Source: Apostichopus japonicus
Lineage: Eukaryota > Echinodermata > Holothuroidea > Aspidochirotida > Stichopodidae
Length of the DNA stretch: 64,000 nt
Assembly (NCBI RefSeq): GCF_037975245.1
Contig: NC_092562.1
Span: 13,758,501-13,822,500, forward strand
Direction of reading: 5' to 3'
The notes under the pieces are model-generated. The model had not been told where the DNA came from. It saw nothing but the letters and a program-made list of their open reading frames with translations, and did not search any database. This document shows, in pieces, positions 57,770-64,000 of the stretch (position 1 is its first letter; every line of letters starts with the position of its first letter). Both the position numbers and the translations under genes were made by a program.

Positions 57770-58014
57770 CAATACTTCTGTAATGGTAAAGTGTCCTTCA
57801 ATCTGCCCTCCTAGAGAGAGTCCCTGCCACATCTGGGTAGGACAAATTATAGGCCTACCCAGAACACCACTTCCCCCAGTACCATTATCTGAATGCATTT
57901 TCCTTGATAGTGCAATTCAATCAAATTGAAATTAGGAGGGAATACAAAGCAATATCGCCAAACATCTTATGTACTAAGGACTCTGGCCAGTGTGGCAATA
58001 TCTTCTTACATTCT
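57770..58014 (+). repeat. 245-bp dispersed duplication, copy 1
   Basis: Closely similar to 62983-63226, in the same orientation 5.2 kb away, from CACAATACTTCTGTAATGG to CCAGTGTGGCAATATC. The right end is one unit of the minisatellite that follows here but not at the second copy. Confidence 0.85.
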
Positions 58015-58224
58015 ACCTATTTAGGCACTGATTTGATTTGATTTATTTTGTGTATGCATGCAAGTACAAATACATAGTTAAGTATAATTAAGCATATATA
58101 CACAGGGTACTAGAAAGACAAATAATAAATGTTTAACAAAGCTAGCAACCTTAACAAAAATTAGGAAATGAGAAATAACAAAAAAACAACACTTGTGATA
58201 ATGGTCCTATTGCTGTACCTGCTA

Positions 58225-58975
58225 TGTATGTGTTGAGACACTGGCCGGTGTGACAGCACCTACATACAGGTTATGTTTAGAGACAAAGCTCAGTGTGACA
58301 ACATACCCAAGGATGGATACATGTTAGATACAATGGCCATTGTGACAGTATTGTAGAGACGCTCATTGAGTTACAGGTCAGTGTTAAAATACCTCCATAC
58401 ATGTTGTATTCAAACACTGGTCAGTGTGACAGTATCAATATGCATGTTAGTGTATAGAGACAATTAAACCATTGTGACAATTTATCTCTGATACATGTGA
58501 GTGTATTGAGATAATAGAATGTCATAATTTTAATGTGTTGAGACACATGCCAGTGTTGAGAATTGGCAAATGTGACAATATCTCCATCCATGTATTTAGA
58601 CAATGACCATTATGATGATATCTCCTCACATGTTATTCTTAAAGACAAAGGCCAGAATGACAACACTGAAGTTAAATGTATTGACACGGGCCAGTGTGAC
58701 AATATTTTTATTCATGTTTTGAACACAGTTCATTGTCCCGGTATCTTCACACATGTTATGTAGACTGACAGTAAAGAGAGACAAAAGCCAGTGTGATCAT
58801 TAAATTTGTACAATATCCTCATGCAAGTCATGTATTGAGAACATGGCCAAATTGTGATCATGAATAGTAATTCATTGAGACACATGCCGGTGTGACAATA
58901 TCACTTTACATTTTATGTATTGAGACACTAGTGTGAGAGTATCTCCAAACATGTTTTGTATTGATCACCCCAACT
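58225..58975. repeat. Degenerate minisatellite (about 45-55 bp unit)
   Basis: Many imperfect copies of TGTNTTGAGACANTGGCCAGTGTGACANTATCTCCATACATG. Unit length varies and no coding frame is kept. Confidence 0.8.
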
Positions 58976-59027
58976 GTTGATTAACCTTCACTGCTCTCAT
59001 GTTAAGGCTCTAATGAGCTCCCCTTTA

Positions 59028-59110
59028 GTAATAATAATAATAATAAATGAGACTTATATAGCGCCAAATCAGTAAACAAAAGTTACTGCTCAAAGCGCTT
59101 TACAAAGAAA
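59028..59110 (-). repeat. Dispersed repeat end with (TAA)n and TTATATAGCGC...CTCAAAGCGCTTTACA core
   Basis: An (ATA)n run followed by TTATATAGCGCCAAAT and CTCAAAGCGCTTTACAAA. From general knowledge this resembles a core widely repeated in invertebrate deuterostome genomes. The family name is not certain. Confidence 0.5.
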
Positions 59111-60102
59111 GTAAATTAATTTACAAAAGAACAAGTGAAAAAATGGGTCTTTCCCCAAGTCTGGATCCTCAACCCTGACTACATTCTAAAGTACCATAAA
59201 AAGAGAACACTGCAGTATTCTGTTTTTGTCTGTTGTCACAGAATTAACATAAAGGAATTATGGTCTCATTACCTCATTTTTCCTGTATACTGTCCTTCAG
59301 TGACCCTTTATTTTTGTACTCTCCTGAATTGCAAGAGCAACATGTTAAACATTTATAAAAGTTGTCCATGTATTATCCTCCTCCCCCCTCCCCTGCATGT
59401 ATTATGTTTTTTTTGTCACAGAGCATACCCCCCCCCCCCTCCCCTGCATGTATTATGTTTTTTTTCACAGAACATGTGGCCTCATTGTGACCTAAATTTA
59501 GCTTTAAAGGAGGATAGGTAGTTGAGAGATACATTTGGACTTTCTGTACAGTATACCTCCAAATCAGCTATAAATATGCAACATAGATTAAACATATATT
59601 TTTTAAGGTATTCCTCCCTCCCTCCCCTTATATTGAACTAGAAGATATAAATTGCACCATACTAATGGTAAACCTTGCATAATGTAATTGTGCTATTGAT
59701 CTTTAAAATGATTACATAACAACTGGAAATAGCCCTCTCTATTGTACAGTTCATTTACATTTTGAGTTACAAGCCCTATGGAATCCCTGGGGTACCTTGC
59801 ACTAGTTATTTGTTATTAAAAATTAATTAACACAAATAAGCAACACCATATGACTTTGAGCTGTAATGAAAGAACCCAGAAACTAGAGTCTTGTTACATG
59901 TTAATCTATTTAGTGCAACATGCAAAGTTTGAGGACATATTTTAATGAGTTTTGGTTAATCGATCATGATAGTTCGAAGTACTTAGGTTTTGAGCCTTAC
60001 AGTAAGTGCTAACAATACATGCAATGGATTGGATCGCACAGATTGCAAGAATTTGATATGAAAACTTGATGTGATTTGGGTCAAAGTCAAAGTTCCAAAA
60101 AT
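59111..60102. other. Sequence left of the composite inverted-repeat element
   Basis: A local duplication, CCCCTGCATGTATTATGTTTT (59391 and 59442), sits beside poly-C and poly-T runs. No gene was identified. Confidence 0.4.
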
Positions 60103-60444
60103 TACGGAGAGCCAAACGTTCCATAAATGTCGAAAAAGAAAGTGAAGTGTCCAAGTTAATATATATATGTCCAATTCGATATCAACATGTTACAATTCTA
60201 TATCAGCATGTTACAATTCCATATGAACATATCGAAACAAAATACAATATGCCATTGCGTCTATCAACATGTCAAATTCAGCATCAGCATGTCGAAAACT
60301 TGTAACAGCATGACACGTACTACACTGGTCATGTCAACATGCTATATTTACGTCGTGCTATAATTTTGGCACTTCGGCGCGCGCCAACGTTTCGTATATG
60401 TCGAGATTTATTTCAGTATGTCCAAAACTTGTGTCAGCATGTTG

Positions 60445-60706
60445 AGGGATTTTGCATTTCCAGGTGGCCTCAGATGCAATTTGGTGCAATATAGCACACT
60501 TCAACCCACCCATACCATTTTGTATATAATTTTGCATTTTCACCTGGCCTTAGATGCAATTTGGTCCAAATGAGATTTTTTTCTCATTTTTAAATGAAAA
60601 AGGGGTTTTCTGACTTGCGGAGCGGGAGCGGAATGATACTTCTGCCCCTCCATATTTTTCACTGGGGGGGGCTAGCGCCCCCAGCCCCCCGGTTCCTACG
60701 CCCTTG
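60445..60706. mobile_element. Fragment of the 5418-type hAT-like element
   Basis: Matches the body and right end of 5418-5772 (ends GGTTCCTACGCCCTTG). The left end is missing where it meets the inverted arm. Confidence 0.75.
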
Positions 60707-60952
60707 TAGTTAACTATACTACAAAACTGCTAATTTCCAGTTCCATCGATGCTAAATACACCGTACACATCCGTTCACTGGTCAGTCTGTTCCCCCTTTC
60801 TCAGATTAAAATTTCAGCATAGGCTACATTCAAATTTGCCGATAAACACGCCGCCACATGCCTTGTTGATTCATTCGTGAGTCATTGGACGCGCATAGGC
60901 GTAGGAGGCGGGGGGGGCTGGGGGGGCTGCAGCCCCCCCAACCAATTTTTTT

Positions 60953-61680
60953 GTGAAAATTCGGGCAATATGCTTAGAATTTTTCGGGCACCTACTGGAA
61001 GAATAATAATTTGCAATGTGTTTTTCATATTTTTGGTGAAAATTCGGCAATATGCTGAGAATTATTCGGGCATCTTCTGAAAGAATAATAATTTGCAATG
61101 TGTTTTTCAATATTTTGGTGAAAATTCGGGCAATATGCTTAGAATTTTTTCGGGCACCCACTGAAAGAATAATAATTTGCATTTTTTTCAATTTTTTTGG
61201 GTGAAAATTTGGGCAATATGCTGAGAATTTTGCGTGCACCTACCAGTGGCGGAGCGTCCATACAGTCAAAAGGGGCGGATGCCCCCCTGACGGACTCAAA
61301 TGGACTGCTGGCGCCCTTTCAGCTTTTTACCACTTTTTACTTATTCGCGATTATTGACTTTTTTATTGCGCTCTCAAATACCTATTGACATTTGTCACAT
61401 TTTGTTGGTGCAATTTTCTGACAAATGGCGATGACACCCATTTATTCTTCGTTTATCTGCAAATTAGCAAGGCCCGGAAAGGCTCATTTCCGGCAATCTA
61501 GGGAGTAACTTTACTCAAAAAATTTCTGCACGCTCCGCGCCAACCTGTGGTGGCGCTCCGCTTAGATAGTGTCAAAAGCGCCCCTACAGACCATTCTCTC
61601 CCCCCCCTGACCAATACCCCCTAGCTCCGCCACTGGCACCTAGTGAAAGATGAAGAATTTGCAATGTGTTTTTCAATGGT
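60953..61680. repeat. 83-bp tandem repeat, about 4.5 units
   Basis: Units starting GTGAAAATTYGGGCAATATG at 60953, 61036, 61118 and 61201, i.e. spaced 83, 82 and 83 bp; a last part-unit resumes at 61636 after a nested insertion. Confidence 0.9.
61244..61635. mobile_element. Third-level nested hAT-like element, 392 bp
   Basis: The ends CAGTGGCGGAGC / GCTCCGCCACTG are perfect inverted repeats, flanked by GCACCTAC and GCACCTAG. Contains the shared core box at 61470-61570. It sits inside the 83-bp array of 60894-61926, so it is the youngest layer here. Confidence 0.85.
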
Positions 61681-62982
61681 TAAACTTATATTATTATTAT
61701 CATTATTGTTGTAACGACTTCCCCAATAATTCTAACCAATATGGAAGGGTAATAACACCGAAAATGATTTTATGTTATTGTCAGGTGATGTAATAACTGA
61801 TGGATGCCTATATGATATGCACATTAACATGTGGAACGCGCGCGGAGCGCGCGAAAAAATTTTGGTTTTATTTTTCGGGCAAGTCGTTACAGCCCCCCCA
61901 AATCAAATGAGGCTCCTACGCCTATGTGGACGCGGACACTAGCAGTAACATGGTAATAATTGAAAGTTTGTAAGAATATTCTTGGGGAAATTTCACTAGG
62001 CCCCTTTCTCCCTTTGATCCAGTCCGTGCTCTGTCTTTGGGATTTACTTCAACTAAGTTCTACTTGTATTTAGCCTATGCTAAGTTAGGCAATGCCTAGA
62101 CTAAGGCTAAAGTTAGGGTATGCATACTCTTATTTCTAACGTTGCCTCTAGACGAGTTCGGAGGCGTGGTGCTATCGAAAGCTGGTTTTCTCTGACGCAT
62201 TGGTTTATTTCTCCAACCAAACGCGGTATGGAAGAAAAAGTTTCTTGCAAAACATTCATTATGAATGATTATATTAAATGAACTGCTTTGTTTGGACAAA
62301 GCTTTGGCGCGACTAATACGAATAAGGGCTTGAAGATATTCTCAATGGTATATTTTTCACCTACTGCAGCAGTTTAAAACGTATATTCAACCATAGTACC
62401 GTGGGAACGACACGAACCACGTGCAACGTTGTCATGGCAATACTTCACTACTCTTCGCTCACCATGCTGACACAAGTTTTGGACATACTGAAATAAATCT
62501 CGACATATACGAAACGTTGGCGCGCGCCGAAGTGCCAAAATTATAGCACGACGTAAATATAGCATGTTGACATGACCAGTGTAGTACGTGTCATGCTGTT
62601 ACAAGTTTTCGACATGCTGATGCTGAATTTGACATGTTGATAGACGCAATGGCATATTGTATTTTGTTTCGACATGTTCATATGGAATTGTAACATGCTG
62701 ATATAGAATTGTAACATGCTGATATCGACTTGTAACATGTTGATATCGAATTGGACATATATATATTAACTTGGACACTTCACTTTCTTTTTCGACATTT
62801 ATGGAACGTTTGGCTCTCCGTAAAAAATGTAAAATTGACAATGTTTGTTGTAATATTATTGGACGTGAAACAGGACAAGTCAAGCTAATAAGCAACATTG
62901 TTATGGGATAAAAGAGGAGTACCAAATATTGAAAACCAACACAAAATGCTCCTTTAAAGACTTTGGAGTCTCTTTTCGCTCA

Positions 62983-63226
62983 TGCACAATACCTTCTGTA
63001 ATGGTAAAGTGTCCCTCAATATGCCCTACTAGAGAGAGTCCCTGCCACATCTGGGTAGGATTAATTATAGGCCTACCCAGAACACCACTTCCCCCCAGTA
63101 CCATTATCCAAATGCATTGTCCTCGATAGTGCAATTCAATCAAATTGAAATTAGGAGGGAATACAAAGCAATATCGCCAAACATCTTATGTACTAAGGAC
63201 TCTGGCCAGTGTGGCAATATCTCCTT
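62983..63226 (+). repeat. 245-bp dispersed duplication, copy 2
   Basis: See 57770-58014. Here the repeat ends after a single minisatellite-like unit and unrelated sequence follows. Confidence 0.85.
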
Positions 63227-63741
63227 ATAGTGTTTGCACGGGTATAAACGGGATAACTAAAAAATAATAATTGCAAGTGGTTTTTAACTAAACGTTTATT
63301 CCAAATGTGATCATATTGTGGGAATCACGCAATTGTGTGGCTAACTGTGCAAACCCTGGGCTTGCATAATAGATAGTAGTATTTAAAACTGTTTAAGAGC
63401 TAAATTGGATATTTATATGGGAGAGCAAGCATAAGTAGTGGCTGCATTGCGATGTTAGTAGTGATGTTAATTTATTAACAAGTTAATGACAGAAACAAAA
63501 GCAAATAGAAATTGTTGAGGAAGGTTTCATACCTTATCTTACACCTATTTGGACATGAAAACATTGTCAGAGGAGAATATAATTCATTTAGTATAGCACC
63601 CAATATGTAGTTCCTTGTAAATCGCGATACACAAGGGTAATTTTTCCCCGGGTACCCGGATACCCAGATACCCGATGGGTAATAGCTCTCGGGTACTCGG
63701 TTCCTGATTTTTGGACCCTTGTAAACACTAATATTAACAAT
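63227..63741. other. Spacer before the terminal element
   Basis: AT-rich. A cluster of CGGGTACCCG/GATACCC words at about 63645-63702 can form local hairpins. No gene seen. Confidence 0.4.
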
Positions 63742-64000
63742 CATGGGCGGCGATCATGGGGGGGGACGGGGGGAACATGTCCCCCCAATATTTTAGGTGG
63801 GGGATATAGTATCTAATATCCCCCCCAATATTTGATGGCATAGTTTTTTTTAAGCATATGTTTTGTATTATTTTATGATATCGAAGTAATTTCAAAATAG
63901 AAAATGCTTAGATGCAACTTACAAGGCCTTGGAAGTGCCATTTCCAGCGATCTGGGGGGCATTTTCGGCCAAAATTTTCTTTTGCGCTTCGCGCCAACTT
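63742..64000. mobile_element. hAT-like element cut by the window end
   Basis: Starts CATGGGCGGCGATCATGG followed by G and C runs, and contains the beginning of the shared core box (CATTTCCAGCGATCTGGGGG ... CGCGCCAACTT) at the window edge. The right end is outside the window. Confidence 0.6.

Larger units (their letters stand above)
60894..61926. mobile_element. hAT-like element with internal 83-bp repeats, 1033 bp
   Basis: Flanked by the perfect 8-bp duplication TGGACGCG (60886-60893, 61927-61934). The inverted ends are CATAGGCGTAGGAGGC and CATAGGCGTAGGAGCC. Same subfamily as 10196-10615. The left half holds four full units and one partial unit of an 83-bp repeat, and the last unit is split by another element (61244-61635). 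Confidence 0.85.
60103..62822. mobile_element. Composite element with 339/360-bp inverted arms
   Basis: The left arm 60103-60441 and right arm 62463-62822 are near-identical in inverted orientation, from TACGGAGAGCCAAACG to GTCAGCATG. They are flanked by AAAAAT on both sides (60097-60102, 62823-62828), a possible 6-bp target duplication. The arms contain iterated TATCAGCATGTTACAATTC words; the right arm has one more 23-bp unit. Inside lie a hAT-like fragment (60445-60706) and a nested hAT-like element (60894-61926). There is no transposase. Long arms of subrepeats suggest a foldback or MULE-type element. Confidence 0.75.

Noticed and set aside
59135-59521. 128-codon frame
   Set aside because: Contains a local duplication with poly-C and poly-T runs and no recognisable domain.

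Overview
This is a metazoan nuclear genomic window, not bacterial. The genes at the right have phase-consistent introns with GT-AG borders. The window also holds many non-autonomous transposons, a SINE, a non-LTR retrotransposon remnant, and AT and minisatellite arrays. The expanded intronless TRIM family, the group I-like secreted PLA2 and the repeat styles suit an invertebrate deuterostome, most likely an echinoderm. That assignment is inference; the sequence does not prove a species.

Positions 1-39125 form a tandem array of four segmental-duplication units (about 1-14183, 14184-18249, 18250-27233, 27234-39125). Each carries one single-exon gene for a RING / two B-box / coiled-coil protein with a predicted six-bladed NHL-like beta-propeller at the C-terminus. 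Copies 1 (6333-8525) and 2 (15039-17234) are intact. Copy 3 (24010-26205) has one nonsense codon in B-box 2. Copy 4 (33241-35428) has a net 8-bp deletion that shifts frame inside the propeller. All four keep a splice-acceptor-like site about 60 bp before the ATG. All four also share an ancestral transposon just after the stop codon, which supplies the nearest AATAAA. The paralogues differ strikingly at alternate residues of individual propeller strands.

The paralogous units act as natural empty sites for one another. This lets several hAT-like elements be bounded exactly, with 8-bp target duplications (3448-4193, 5418-5772, 12450-12865, 31526-32162). It also bounds a 16-bp-TIR element (4581-4985), a large element with a 5-bp duplication (9346-11290) and an LTR-like insertion (19114-20201). 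A foldback element with arms of about 100 bp occurs in every unit, and the unit 1/unit 2 junction lies inside it.

After the array, 40404-46286 encodes a four-exon secreted phospholipase A2. Its introns hold a minisatellite of about 41 bp and a decayed RTE-type retrotransposon end. From 49739 the first three coding exons of the tail-anchored-protein-targeting ATPase GET3/ASNA1 (TRC40) are visible, ending at 52123. I could not find the remaining exons in the last 11.9 kb. That stretch holds minisatellites, a 245-bp dispersed duplication, and a 2.7-kb composite element with 340-360-bp inverted arms that contains nested hAT-like elements.
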